The notes: generated by a model not told the origin, from the letters alone. A stretch of 64,000 nt of DNA from Lysobacteraceae bacterium 2PB (GCA_005502915.1 SCMT01000020.1:1-64000), one strand, 5' to 3'; positions 56,318 to 64,000 are shown, numbered from the stretch's first letter. Numbers and translations are program-made.

Positions 56318-57799
56318 GTGGACCTGAAAATACCCCGCCCTGACGCCGTCATAGACGATTGGCAGATCGTTTTCAGATCCATGGTACTCGTCGGACTCGC
56401 ATCTCTCGTGCTGAGGGCGCCCTTCTGGATCGATCCTGGCTTTTCGGTCGACTCATACACGAACGCCAACGGATTTCCTGCGGTCCAGTTCTTTCTAGCC
56501 CAAGGGCGGATCGGACAGTTCCTGATGATCCACACCGTGGAGTCCATCGGGATCAATTACCAGGCGTCTTCGCTCCTGTTGCAGGCGACTGGAATCTTCA
56601 TGCTCGGCGCCGCCTCCGTGCTGGCGATCTCGGCATTTTTCCGGGTCGAGGCCAGCACGCAGAAGGCGATATGCCTCGCGTCCCTGCTCTTCGTCGCCCA
56701 TCCCTTCAATGCCGAGATCCTGACATTCCCGGAAGCCTCGTTCTACCCGCACTTCGCGACGTTCGTATCTTCCTTTGCTCTCTTTGTCGCGGCCAGGCGG
56801 ATCGTTCCACTTGCACTGGCGGTCGCTGCCATCGCGTTTTCCCTGTCGATCTACCAGATCAACATCAACATCCTCCTGGTCGCGTTGACGCTGGGGTTCA
56901 TTGGCGTCATGTGCCGATTGCCTGCCTGCGTCATAGACAAACGAGGGATTCTGCACTCTGGCGCGATTGTCGTCGCCGCCGCCCTGGCCTATTTCGTTGC
57001 AGCGAAAGTGCTGGCGCACCTCCTGGGCGACGGCATGGAAGGCCGCGGAACCCTGCTGCCGATCGAGGCGATTCCCCGCCGCCTCGAGGAGCTCCATCAA
57101 CTCGGATTACAGCTGTTTGATCGCTTCTACGTGCTGAAGCGCCCGCTTCTGATCATTCTCGCCGCAAGCCTCATCGTAGCGGGATACGTCAGCGCATCCA
57201 TGCGATCGGGCAAGGTGCTGTTGCGGCAGGCGGGACTGGCATCCGCCTATCTTGCATTCGCCGCATGCGGCATCGGCATTGTCGCGATCGCGAATGTCTG
57301 GTGGCCCGTCCCCCGCGTGCTGATCGGCCTGTCCTTCGCCATGGCTGCCGCAGCGCTGCCCGCACTCATTCATCCGGGGCGATTGACGCGCGCCTATGCC
57401 GTCTGCTGCTCCATTCTCCTCATTCTGGGCGGCACATCGGTCGGACTCGGCATCCACGCGGACCAGAAGCGAATCAATGCATGGGACGACGATCTGGCTG
57501 AACGCCTATACGAGGACGCAAGCGCACTCGCGGGCACGAGCACTCCCACGATCGAAATCGCGAACGTCCACATGAAGTGGACCCATGCGGTAGGCGTCGA
57601 ATCACTCTGGGGCGACATGAATATGTCGGCATTCGCCGTCCCGGGCGCGTTGCCGGGCCTATTCCGGGAAAGCCTTGGTGCCAAAGTCGAGTTCATCGAG
57701 ACGACACCGGCGTGGATGACGACCTGCAACACACTCCCGGGCTGGCCGGACAAACGATCGATGCGGCTTCAGAACGAGGTGGTGCAGATCTGTATCTGA
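56318..57799 (+). CDS. Polytopic glycosyltransferase, GtrC/Glucos_trans_II-like
   Basis: 493 residues, about ten membrane spans and a periplasmic C-terminal domain (from ~residue 395). N-terminal WIDPGFSVDSYTNANGFPA and FFLAQGRIGQFLM resemble the large first loop of GtrC-type transferases, where acidic residues (here the D in SVDSY) are essential. IYQININILLVALTLGF is typical as well. It would transfer the UndP-linked sugar to the growing or finished O-chain in the periplasm. Start: GTG 56318 has GAAAGG upstream; TTG 56291 is an alternative. A terminator-like hairpin follows. Confidence 0.85.
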   Translation: MDLKIPRPDAVIDDWQIVFRSMVLVGLASLVLRAPFWIDPGFSVDSYTNANGFPAVQFFLAQGRIGQFLMIHTVESIGINYQASSLLLQATGIFMLGAASVLAISAFFRVEASTQKAICLASLLFVAHPFNAEILTFPEASFYPHFATFVSSFALFVAARRIVPLALAVAAIAFSLSIYQININILLVALTLGFIGVMCRLPACVIDKRGILHSGAIVVAAALAYFVAAKVLAHLLGDGMEGRGTLLPIEAIPRRLEELHQLGLQLFDRFYVLKRPLLIILAASLIVAGYVSASMRSGKVLLRQAGLASAYLAFAACGIGIVAIANVWWPVPRVLIGLSFAMAAAALPALIHPGRLTRAYAVCCSILLILGGTSVGLGIHADQKRINAWDDDLAERLYEDASALAGTSTPTIEIANVHMKWTHAVGVESLWGDMNMSAFAVPGALPGLFRESLGAKVEFIETTPAWMTTCNTLPGWPDKRSMRLQNEVVQICI

Positions 57800-57807
57800 C
57801 TATCAGA

Positions 57808-57834
57808 GGCATGCGGTTCGCATGCCGTGATTTT
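57808..57834. terminator. Hairpin at the end of the O-antigen locus
   Basis: GGCATGCG / CGCATGCC, eight bases with a GTT loop, then GTGATTTT. It lies between the convergent stops of the GtrC-like gene and metB and probably terminates the O-antigen transcript. Confidence 0.65.
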
Positions 57835-57881
57835 CGCGCCATCAATCGAATGTCCGGTCGAGCTAATCGAAATCGCCCAAC

Positions 57882-59069
57882 TCAAGCGAGCGCGACAGCC
57901 AGATCCCTGCGCAGATCCTCCACCGACTCCACGCCCACGCTCAGCCGCACGAGGTCGTCGTGGATGCCGAGCGCGGCGCGGCGTTCGACCGGCACGGAGG
58001 CGTGGGTCATGACGGCGGGGTGGTTGACCAGGCTTTCGACGCCGCCGAGGGATTCGGCGAGGGTGAACAGTTCGGTGCGTTCGCAGAAGCGCTGTGCGCC
58101 GGCGTAGCCGCCCTTGATGCGCACCGAGACGATGCCGCCGAAGCCGTCCATCTGCCGCGCGGCGAGGGCGTGGTGCGGATGGGTCTTCAGGCCGGGGTAG
58201 ATCACCTGCTCGACGCCCGGGTGGGTCTGCAGCCACTCGGCCAGCGCCAGCGCGTTCTCGCAGTGCGCCTTCATGCGCAGGTGCAGGGTCTTCAGGCCAC
58301 GCAGGGCGAGGAAGCTGTCGAACGGGCCCTGCACGGCGCCGACGGAGTTCTGCAGGAAGGCCATCTGCTCGGCGAGTTCGGCGTCGTCGCCGACCACCGC
58401 CATGCCGCCGACCATGTCGGAGTGGCCATTGAGGTACTTGGTCGCCGAGTGCATGACGATGTCGGCGCCATGTTCGAGCGGGCGCTGCAGGATCGGCGAG
58501 GCGAAGGTGTTGTCGACGACCATCCGCAGGCCGTGCTTCTTCGCGACGGCGGACACGGCCTGCAGGTCGACGATCTTGAGCATCGGGTTGGTCGGGGTCT
58601 CCACCCACACCATCCGCGTGTTCGGGCGGATCGCGGCCTCGAAGGCGGCGGTGTCGGTCAGGTCGACGAAGCTGAAATCCAGGCCGGCCGTGCGGCGGCG
58701 GACGCGTTCGAACAGGCGGAAGGTGCCGCCGTAGACGTCGTCCATGCAGACGACGTGGCTGCCGCTGTCGAGCAGCTCCAGGATCGTCGAGGTCGCGGCG
58801 AGGCCCGAGGCGAAGGCGAAGCCGCGACGACCGCCTTCCAGGCCGGCGACGCAACGCTCGTAGGCGAACCGCGTCGGGTTGTGGGTCCGGGAGTACTCGA
58901 AGCCCTGGTGCACGCCCGGGCTGCTCTGGGCGTAGGTCGAGGTGGCGTAGATCGGCGGCATCACCGCCCCGGTGGAGGGGTCCGGCGACTGCCCGGCATG
59001 GATGGCCCGGGTGCCGAGACCCCACGCTTCGGGGACATCGGGGGTCTGCTCGGGGGCACGCTCGGTCAT
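57882..59069 (-). CDS. metB: Cystathionine gamma-synthase/lyase family enzyme
   Basis: 395 residues, PLP-dependent, trans-sulfuration family. GTRAIHAGQSPDPSTGAVMP, THNPTRFAYERCVAGLEGG, VDNTFASPILQRPLEHGADI and the lysine site HSATKYLNGHSDMVGG are visible. The family cannot be divided into synthase and lyase with confidence by eye. Since a cystathionine beta-synthase gene lies 70 bases upstream on the same strand, a gamma-lyase role (reverse transsulfuration) is plausible; the Xanthomonas orthologue is named metB and marks the edge of the O-antigen locus. Confidence 0.93.
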   Translation of the reverse strand: MTERAPEQTPDVPEAWGLGTRAIHAGQSPDPSTGAVMPPIYATSTYAQSSPGVHQGFEYSRTHNPTRFAYERCVAGLEGGRRGFAFASGLAATSTILELLDSGSHVVCMDDVYGGTFRLFERVRRRTAGLDFSFVDLTDTAAFEAAIRPNTRMVWVETPTNPMLKIVDLQAVSAVAKKHGLRMVVDNTFASPILQRPLEHGADIVMHSATKYLNGHSDMVGGMAVVGDDAELAEQMAFLQNSVGAVQGPFDSFLALRGLKTLHLRMKAHCENALALAEWLQTHPGVEQVIYPGLKTHPHHALAARQMDGFGGIVSVRIKGGYAGAQRFCERTELFTLAESLGGVESLVNHPAVMTHASVPVERRAALGIHDDLVRLSVGVESVEDLRRDLAVALA

Positions 59070-59139
59070 GGCGATCTCCTTGAAGGACCGGCGATTTTAC
59101 ACCGGCCCTCCGGACACCCCCTAGCGCACCCGGTCGCGA

Positions 59140-60555
59140 TTACTGAACGCGGCGGCGCAACCAGTTCAGCAAGTCGATCCGGGTGATCAGGCCCAGGAAG
59201 CGGTCGCCGTCCATCACGATGGCCACATGGCCGCGGTCGAACACCGGCAGCAGGGCCTCGACCGGCGAGCGCACGTCGAGGATGTCGAGCTTGCTCACCA
59301 TTGCCGTCGACACCGGGTCGCGGAACCGCGCCTCGTCGCCGTAGACGTGCAGCAGCACGTCGCTTTCGTCGAGGATGCCGACGATGCGGTCGCCGTCCAT
59401 CACCGGCACCTGCGAGATCTCGTACAGCTTCATCCGCGCGTAGGCGGTGACCAGCAGGTCGCGCGGGCCGACGACGACGGTGTCGCGCTGGGTGTAGGGA
59501 CGCAGGATCAGGTCGCGCAGGTCGCCATGGCTTTCGCGCTCGATGAAGCCGTTGTCGAGCATCCAGTAGTCGTTGTACTGCTTCGACAGGTACTTGTTGC
59601 CGGTGTCGCAGACGAAGACCAGCACGTTCTTCGGCGTGGTCTGCTCGCGGCAGTACTTCAGCGCCGCGGCGAGCAGGGTGCCGCTGGACGAACCGCCGAG
59701 CACGCCCTCGCTGCGCAGCAGTTCGCGCGCGGCGAGGAAGCTTTCCTTGTCGGTGATGGCGTAGGCCTTCTTCACCCGGGTGAAATCGGAGATCGGCGGC
59801 AGGAAGTCCTCGCCGATGCCTTCGACCATCCAGCTGCCGGACTTCTCGCTCAGCGTGCCTTCGTTGATGTACTCGGTGAGGATCGAACCGACCGGATCGG
59901 CCAGCACCAGCTCGGTGTGCGGCGAATGCTCGGCGAAGCAGCGCGACAGGCCGGTCATCGTGCCCGAGCTGCCGCAGCCGAAGACGATGGCGTCCAGGCC
60001 GCCGGCCTCGGCCATCTGGCGCAGGATCTCCGGGCCGGTGCCGAATTCGTGGGCGGCCGGGTTGTCGGGGTTGCCGAACTGGTTGATGAAGTACGCACCC
60101 GGGGTTTCCTCCGCGATGCGCTTGGCCATGTCCTGGTAGTAGTCAGGATGGCCCTTGGCGACATCGGAGCGGGTCAGCACGACCTCGGCGCCCATCGCCT
60201 TGAGGTTGAAGATCTTCTCGCGGCTCATCTTGTCGGGGACGACGAGGATGAGCTTGTAGCCCTTCTGCTGCGCGACCAGGGCCAGCCCGATGCCGGTGTT
60301 GCCGGCCGTGCCTTCGACCAGCGTGGCGCCGGGCCGGATGTCGCCGCGCTGCTCGGCGGCTTCGATCATGCGCAGGCCGATGCGGTCCTTGATCGACCCG
60401 CCGGGATTCTGGCTCTCCAGCTTCAGGAACAGCCGGCAGACGCCGGTGTCGAGCCGCTGCGCACGCACGATCGGGGTGTCGCCGATCAGGTCGAGGATGG
60501 AGTCATGGATCGAGGGTGCGTTCGACGAGGACGAATGCGACGGGGGCTGCGACAT
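59140..60555 (-). CDS. Cystathionine beta-synthase
   Basis: 471 residues. The PLP domain (residues 15-330) has the lysine motif ESQNPGGSIKDRIGLRMI, GTAGNTGIGLALVAQQKGYK, GCGSSGTMTGLSR and GVLGGSSSGTLL. Two C-terminal CBS domains follow (RMKLYEISQVPVMDGDRIVG; VFDRGHVAIVMDGDRFLGLI), as in eukaryotic-type enzymes without the heme domain. It condenses serine and homocysteine to cystathionine. ATG 60555 was chosen as the last start before the Ser/Pro-rich leader. It leads metB in a likely two-gene operon, with a palindrome 94 bases upstream. Confidence 0.93.
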   Translation of the reverse strand: MSQPPSHSSSSNAPSIHDSILDLIGDTPIVRAQRLDTGVCRLFLKLESQNPGGSIKDRIGLRMIEAAEQRGDIRPGATLVEGTAGNTGIGLALVAQQKGYKLILVVPDKMSREKIFNLKAMGAEVVLTRSDVAKGHPDYYQDMAKRIAEETPGAYFINQFGNPDNPAAHEFGTGPEILRQMAEAGGLDAIVFGCGSSGTMTGLSRCFAEHSPHTELVLADPVGSILTEYINEGTLSEKSGSWMVEGIGEDFLPPISDFTRVKKAYAITDKESFLAARELLRSEGVLGGSSSGTLLAAALKYCREQTTPKNVLVFVCDTGNKYLSKQYNDYWMLDNGFIERESHGDLRDLILRPYTQRDTVVVGPRDLLVTAYARMKLYEISQVPVMDGDRIVGILDESDVLLHVYGDEARFRDPVSTAMVSKLDILDVRSPVEALLPVFDRGHVAIVMDGDRFLGLITRIDLLNWLRRRVQ

Positions 60556-60648
60556 GCCGGCTTCCGGTGCGTGGGACAGGCCGGGATTATGGCATCGAAC
60601 GGGGAGTCGGCCCCGCGTGCGGAGCGCGACCACACCGGACGGAAGCAT

Positions 60649-60665
60649 GCGCATACCGTATGCGC
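60649..60665. promoter_or_regulatory. Perfect palindrome upstream of cystathionine beta-synthase
   Basis: GCGCATAC-C-GTATGCGC is a perfect eight-base inverted repeat about a single central base, 94 bases before the cbs start codon and in the spacer after the DUF465 gene stop. Probably an operator. The half site resembles that of the fadE palindrome (CATAC/GTATG) but with a one-base, not six-base, spacer, so a different protein is likely. Confidence 0.5.
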
Positions 60666-60744
60666 GAGGGTGCTGCGGACGACGGCGGTCTGACGAGGAC
60701 GCCGCCGCCGTCCGCAGGGAAAACGCGTCCGGACGCTCCGGGCG

Positions 60745-60963
60745 TCAGTGGTGCAGCGCGTCGTACATGCGGGTCAGTCGATCCTTTGCCGCAAGCTTCT
60801 CGCGCTTCATCTTGTTCAGGCGGACATCGTCCACCGGCAGGACGCCGAGTTCGGCGTCGAGCACCTGCTTGTCGAGCTCCTTGTGTCGATGGTAGAGCTG
60901 ACGGAACTCGGCGTTCGCCTTCATCAGCGCTTCGACTTCGGCCTGGGATTGCCCTTCGAACAT
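60745..60963 (-). CDS. DUF465 (YdcH-like) protein
   Basis: 72 residues, the typical size. The sequence ALMKANAEFRQLYHRHKELD and LNKMKREKLAAKDRLTRMYD are the hallmark alpha-hairpin of DUF465. ATG 60963 preceded by GGAGG (AGGAGGTCTCC on the coding strand) gives an unusually strong ribosome binding site. Function unknown; members are small cytosolic helical proteins. It lies upstream of cystathionine beta-synthase on the same strand, separated by 190 bases with a palindrome. Confidence 0.93.
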   Translation of the reverse strand: MFEGQSQAEVEALMKANAEFRQLYHRHKELDKQVLDAELGVLPVDDVRLNKMKREKLAAKDRLTRMYDALHH

Positions 60964-61424
60964 GGAGACCTCCTCACACGGGTGATGATGGGTCCGGTGG
61001 CGAGCACCGGCCCCGGGGATCGGGCGTGTCGACGACTCTGGCGCGACGCCCGCGCCGACCACGCACGCGCCGTGCCGCACACGAAAGCGCCCCGGCCGGA
61101 AGGCACGGGGCGCAGTGGTGTTGGACCGGGTTGGCGTGGATTACGCGAAGCGGGCGCTCCATCGCGGAGGCCCGCAAGCACCTGGCTTGCGGCAGCAGTC
61201 TCCGGGGACGGATCGGGCTTGACGGTCATCGGCTCCGCTCTTGCGCCGGCGGCGCACGATGCGCGCCGGTTGATTTCGACCCTACTCCTGTCCCCCCGGC
61301 CCCGGCAAGCGTCCAGCGCGGGCATCGCGCGCATCGACGACGAGCGGACAGGTCCCTGAACGGGAATTCGCCCGCAACACGATGATTTTCATCGGGAAAA
61401 CGAAAAATTCACAGCCAACGCCAT
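60964..61424. other. Intergenic region between DUF465 and the coiled-coil genes
   Basis: About 460 bases, high GC. It holds a minus-strand hairpin at 61087-61113 and the DUF465 promoter region. Several overlapping open frames (for example a minus-strand one at 60924-61334) have no family resemblance and overlap DUF465, so they are not called. Confidence 0.5.
61087..61113 (-). terminator. Terminator-like hairpin downstream of the exported coiled-coil genes
   Basis: Read on the minus strand: GCGCCCC / GGGGCGC with a 13-base loop, then TTTCGT. It lies 310 bases after the stop of the coiled-coil gene at 61425, so it may end that transcript. Confidence 0.45.
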
Positions 61425-62066
61425 TCAGCGGGCGGGCGGCTTGGGCTTTGCTTTCGGCTTGGCCCTGGGCTTCGAGGCAGGCTTGGGCTTGGGCGGCGCA
61501 GCTGTCCCCATCAATTCGGCCTCGCGACGCGCCAGCTCGGCCTCGCGCTCCCGGGCCTGGCGCAGTTTCTCGGCCTCGCTCCCGGCGACCGTGTCGAGCA
61601 GGCCCTCGGCTTCCTCGCGGCTGCGGGCCTCGGCGGCGATCGCCTCGCGCAGGCGCGCGGCCTCTTCGGCCTGGATCTTGGCTTCGAGGCGGACGCGCTC
61701 GGCCTCGGCGCGCGCGCGCTCGGCGTCGCGGCGGCTGGCTTCGACCAGCAGCTCGCTGCGCTCGGTCTCCAGACGCTGCAGTTCGGCGCGACGGGCCTCG
61801 GTGGCGGAGGCGATCTCGGCGGTCTCGACACGGATCCGCGCGATGCGCAGGGCCATCGGCCGCTGCTTGCGCTTGGACGACACCAGCGCCTGCACGGCTT
61901 GGCGCGCCTGCAGGCGCTCGTAGGCGGCATGGGCGTTGCGCGCGGGGTCGGTGTCGATGGCCTGCAGGCGCTGGGCGAGCGGCGCGGCATCGGGGTCGGG
62001 GTTCGCGGCCTGCGTCGCCGAGGCGACGAGGAGCAGCGCGACTGCGGCGATCAGGCGCAGGCTCAT
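61425..62066 (-). CDS. Exported coiled-coil protein with Lys/Pro/Ala-rich tail
   Basis: 213 residues. Signal peptide LRLIAAVALLLVASATQA, then helices from ~35 to ~185 with dense Arg/Glu/Ala heptads (RDAERARAEAERVRLEAKIQ, EEAARLREAIAAEARSREEA). The end is PPKPKPASKPRAKPKAKPKP, a tail that could bind peptidoglycan or nucleic acid. The start overlaps the stop of the DUF4398 gene by four bases (ATGA), so both are coupled. This layout recalls proteins where DUF4398 and OmpA domains are fused, but no OmpA domain is present here. Confidence 0.82.
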   Translation of the reverse strand: MSLRLIAAVALLLVASATQAANPDPDAAPLAQRLQAIDTDPARNAHAAYERLQARQAVQALVSSKRKQRPMALRIARIRVETAEIASATEARRAELQRLETERSELLVEASRRDAERARAEAERVRLEAKIQAEEAARLREAIAAEARSREEAEGLLDTVAGSEAEKLRQAREREAELARREAELMGTAAPPKPKPASKPRAKPKAKPKPPAR

Positions 62067-62485
62067 GGCGCGCCCTCCACGCCGAGGCGTTCGCGCAGCT
62101 CGGCGATCTCGCCCTTGCGCTGGTGCAGGTCGCTGGCCAGACGCACGTCCAGGCTGCGGGCGTGCGCATAGTCGGCCTCGGCGGCGGCCAGCTGTGCCTG
62201 GGCGATCGCATCGGCGGTCTTCTTCGCAGCGAGCAGGGCCTGCGCCTGGGTCAGGGCCATGCGCGCGCGCAGCAGGGCCTCGGCGGCGTACTGGTCGGCG
62301 TCGGCGCGCTCGGCCCGCAGCACGGCGGCCTGCGCGGCATCGATTTCCTGCGCGGGGAGCGGGCCGCGGGCGGCGGCGAAGGAGGAAAGCGTGAGAAGGG
62401 TCACGAAGGCCATCGCTGCGAAACAGCGCGTCCCCCGTGCGGGGTGCTGCGTGACGCAACGAAGATATGCGAAGCTTGCAGGCAT
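62063..62485 (-). CDS. DUF4398-like exported protein
   Basis: 140 residues from the ATG at 62485; ATG 62413 gives 116 residues and an equally good signal peptide (AFVTLLTLSSFAAA). The mature part is all helical: AQEIDAAQAAVLRAERADAD, ALLRARMALTQAQALLAAKK, ADAIAQAQLAAAEADYAHAR. This A..A/L periodicity, with DA..A.A.L...R..., is typical of DUF4398. Probably periplasmic. It is divergent from pilU by ~140 bases. Confidence 0.82.
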   Translation of the reverse strand: MPASFAYLRCVTQHPARGTRCFAAMAFVTLLTLSSFAAARGPLPAQEIDAAQAAVLRAERADADQYAAEALLRARMALTQAQALLAAKKTADAIAQAQLAAAEADYAHARSLDVRLASDLHQRKGEIAELRERLGVEGAP

Positions 62486-62626
62486 GGGGTCCGTGTCCGG
62501 TGATCGCGATGCGCGTGATCGGTCGCAGGCCATTGTCATCACCCCGTGGGGCATGCGCAACGCCGGCGGCGGGCGCGCGCCGCGCGGGCATTCAGTTATC
62601 GCATCCTGTACCCGGGGAGGTACGCA

Positions 62627-63757
62627 ATGGACATCGGCTATTTCCTCAAGCTGATGACGGACAAGAACGCCTCGGACATGTTCCTGACCACCGGCGCGCC
62701 GGTGCACATCAAGGTCGAAGGCAAGCTCTACCCGCTCGGCAACACCGGCCTGCCCCCGGGCATGGTCAAGAAGATCGCCTATTCGCTGATGGACGAAGGC
62801 CAGGTGCCCGAGTTCGAACGCGACCTGGAACTGAACATGGCGATCTCGCTCGCCGACGCCGGCCGCTTCCGCGTCAACGTGTTCAAGCAGCGCGGCGAAG
62901 TGGGCATGGTCATCCGCGCCATCCGCAGCGTGATCCCGACCATCGAGGAACTGCAGCTGCCGCAGGTGCTGAAGAACGTGATCATGGCCCCGCGCGGCCT
63001 GGTGCTGATCGTCGGCTCCACCGGCTCGGGCAAGTCGACCTCGCTGGCGGCGATGATCGACTACCGCAACAGCACGGCCGCCGGCCACATCCTCACCATC
63101 GAGGATCCGATCGAATACCTGCACAAGCACAAGAAGTCGATCGTCAACCAGCGCGAGGTCGGCCTGGACACCCACGCCTTCCACAACGCGCTGAAGAACG
63201 CGATGCGCGAAGCGCCGGACGTGATCCTGATCGGCGAAATCCTGGACGCGACCACGATGGAAGCGGCGATCGCCTTCGCCGAGACCGGCCACCTGTGCCT
63301 GGCGACGCTGCACTCCAACAACGCCGACCAGACCATCGAGCGCATCCTCAACTTCTTCCCGGAAAGCGCGCACAAGAACGTGCTGATGAACCTGGCCCTG
63401 AACCTCAAGGCCGTCATCAGCCAGCGCCTGGTGGTCGGCACCGACGGCCGCCGCATCCCGGCGGTGGAGGTGCTGATCAACACGCCGATGATCCGCGACC
63501 TGCTGCGTCGCGGCCAGGTGCACGAGATCAAGGCCGCGATGGAGGAAACGCTGGAGGAAGGCATGGAGTCCTTCGACCAGTGCCTGTTCCGCCTGACCAA
63601 GGAAGGCAAGATCGACATGGAGCAGGCGCTGCGCGCCGCCGACTCCCGCGACGGTCTGGCGCTCAAGTTCCGCCTGTCCGAAGGCGGCAGCAACGAGCAC
63701 GATCCGTATGCGGTCGCGTTCGATGCTGGGGACGGCACGTCGTCGTTCTCGCACTGA
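62627..63757 (+). CDS. pilU: Type IV pilus retraction-accessory ATPase PilU
   Basis: 376 residues. Walker A VGSTGSGKSTSLAAM, Asp box LTIEDPIEYLHKHKKS, Walker B DVILIGEILDATTM and His box AETGHLCLATLHSNNAD. The GEILDATTM form (PilT has GEMRDLETI) and the C-terminal MDMEQAL-type extension point to PilU rather than PilT. It assists PilT in pilus retraction and twitching. The ATG at 62627 has a strong GGGGAGG ribosome site. PilT, usually the upstream neighbour, is absent: the genes before it run the other way. A strong terminator follows. Confidence 0.96.
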   Translation: MDIGYFLKLMTDKNASDMFLTTGAPVHIKVEGKLYPLGNTGLPPGMVKKIAYSLMDEGQVPEFERDLELNMAISLADAGRFRVNVFKQRGEVGMVIRAIRSVIPTIEELQLPQVLKNVIMAPRGLVLIVGSTGSGKSTSLAAMIDYRNSTAAGHILTIEDPIEYLHKHKKSIVNQREVGLDTHAFHNALKNAMREAPDVILIGEILDATTMEAAIAFAETGHLCLATLHSNNADQTIERILNFFPESAHKNVLMNLALNLKAVISQRLVVGTDGRRIPAVEVLINTPMIRDLLRRGQVHEIKAAMEETLEEGMESFDQCLFRLTKEGKIDMEQALRAADSRDGLALKFRLSEGGSNEHDPYAVAFDAGDGTSSFSH

Positions 63758-63792
63758 TCGCCTCGTCCTGCCCGCAACCGCGCGGTAAACGA

Positions 63793-63821
63793 AGACGCCC
63801 CGGTCGAAAGCCGGGGCGTCT
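63793..63821. terminator. Terminator between pilU and maiA
   Basis: AGACGCCCCGG / CCGGGGCGTCT, eleven base pairs with a TCGAAAG loop, placed between convergent genes. Only a weak T-stretch follows on the plus strand; the symmetric form suits bidirectional termination. Confidence 0.8.
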
Positions 63822-63854
63822 GCATTTCGGGGACTGATCGGAGTCGAGCAGCGC

Positions 63855-64000
63855 TCAGTCGTTGCGGGGCGCGTCCGGCTGCACTTCCGGCCTGGCGGCA
63901 TCGAACTCGGGGCGGGCGAGGCAGGCGGCCTCGATCTGCCGGATGTTCGGGAACGGCGTCAGGTCCACGCCGAAACGGCGGGCGTTGTAGACCTGCGGGA
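63855..64000 (-). CDS. maiA: Maleylacetoacetate isomerase, C-terminal end (partial)
   Basis: Only the last 47 or so codons are inside the window, read from the right edge to the TGA at 63855. The sequence PQVYNARRFGVDLTPFPNI, then IRQIEAACLARPEFDAARPE and VQPDAP, matches the C terminus of zeta-class glutathione transferases, which isomerise maleylacetoacetate in tyrosine and homogentisate breakdown. It would form an operon with fumarylacetoacetase to the right; this is not visible. Confidence 0.85.
   Translation of the reverse strand, partial: PQVYNARRFGVDLTPFPNIRQIEAACLARPEFDAARPEVQPDAPRND

Noticed and set aside
60924-61334. Minus-strand frame upstream of and overlapping DUF465
   Set aside because: Overlaps a well-supported gene in another frame and shows only Arg/Pro/Ala composition.

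Overview
The window is high-GC proteobacterial DNA, most likely from the Xanthomonadaceae (Lysobacter/Luteimonas/Xanthomonas type). The support is the set of gene families: an oar-like TonB receptor with alanine-rich signal peptide, PilU, FadE with a divergent TetR regulator, GTP-dependent PEPCK, a wxc-like O-antigen locus ending at metB, and secreted FG-GAP and PPC-domain proteins. It has about 51 protein genes or gene fragments and one broken insertion sequence. I saw no tRNA, rRNA or CRISPR array.

Layout. 1-2.0 kb: the start of a non-ribosomal peptide synthetase (minus strand, cut by the window edge), then an AT-rich spacer. 2.7-12.4 kb: housekeeping and stress genes (tag, prfC, hemolysin III family, BLUF photosensor, a macro-domain/Crp pair, CBS-domain protein, GT2, mtgA, hslO) plus an orphan EF-Ts-like domain. 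12.5-22.3 kb: a TonB receptor with a 2OG-Fe(II) oxygenase, next to a minus-strand run TetR - pckG - two sulfotransferases. 22.4-25.6 kb: fadE and a hotdog thioesterase, divergent from TetR across a clear palindrome. 25.8-37 kb: a large winged-helix/TPR regulator, a secreted phosphatase, a multicopper oxidase with an FKBP lipoprotein, an NTP-transporter-like protein and a GMC oxidoreductase.

37-44.6 kb: two large exported proteins, an M12-type metalloprotease and a sortilin-like beta-propeller/PKD protein. They end in the same FG-GAP domain, encoded by a 993-bp direct repeat with only five mismatches. A decayed ISL3 element with recognisable terminal inverted repeats lies between the copies.

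44.9-57.8 kb: an ABC-transporter-dependent O-antigen locus with lower GC than its surroundings. The order is wzm, wzt (with a C-terminal glycan-binding domain), a candidate chain terminator with a coiled-coil ruler, two GT2/GT4 pairs, then aminotransferase - GtrB - acetyltransferase/ketoisomerase fusion - GtrA - GtrC-like. The last five genes can plausibly make a dTDP-3-acetamido-3,6-dideoxyhexose and attach it as a side branch from undecaprenyl phosphate. The locus stops against convergent metB, a boundary also known in Xanthomonas.

57.9-64 kb: a cbs-metB transsulfuration pair, a DUF465 protein, two overlapping exported coiled-coil genes, pilU and the 3' end of maiA.

The parts most worth following up are the coiled-coil chain-terminator candidate, the duplicated GT2/GT4 module with one half-length member, the orphan EF-Ts-like gene, the 993-bp repeat around the dead IS, the TetR-pckG/fadE arrangement, and a near-identical palindrome found upstream of both fadE and the NRPS.
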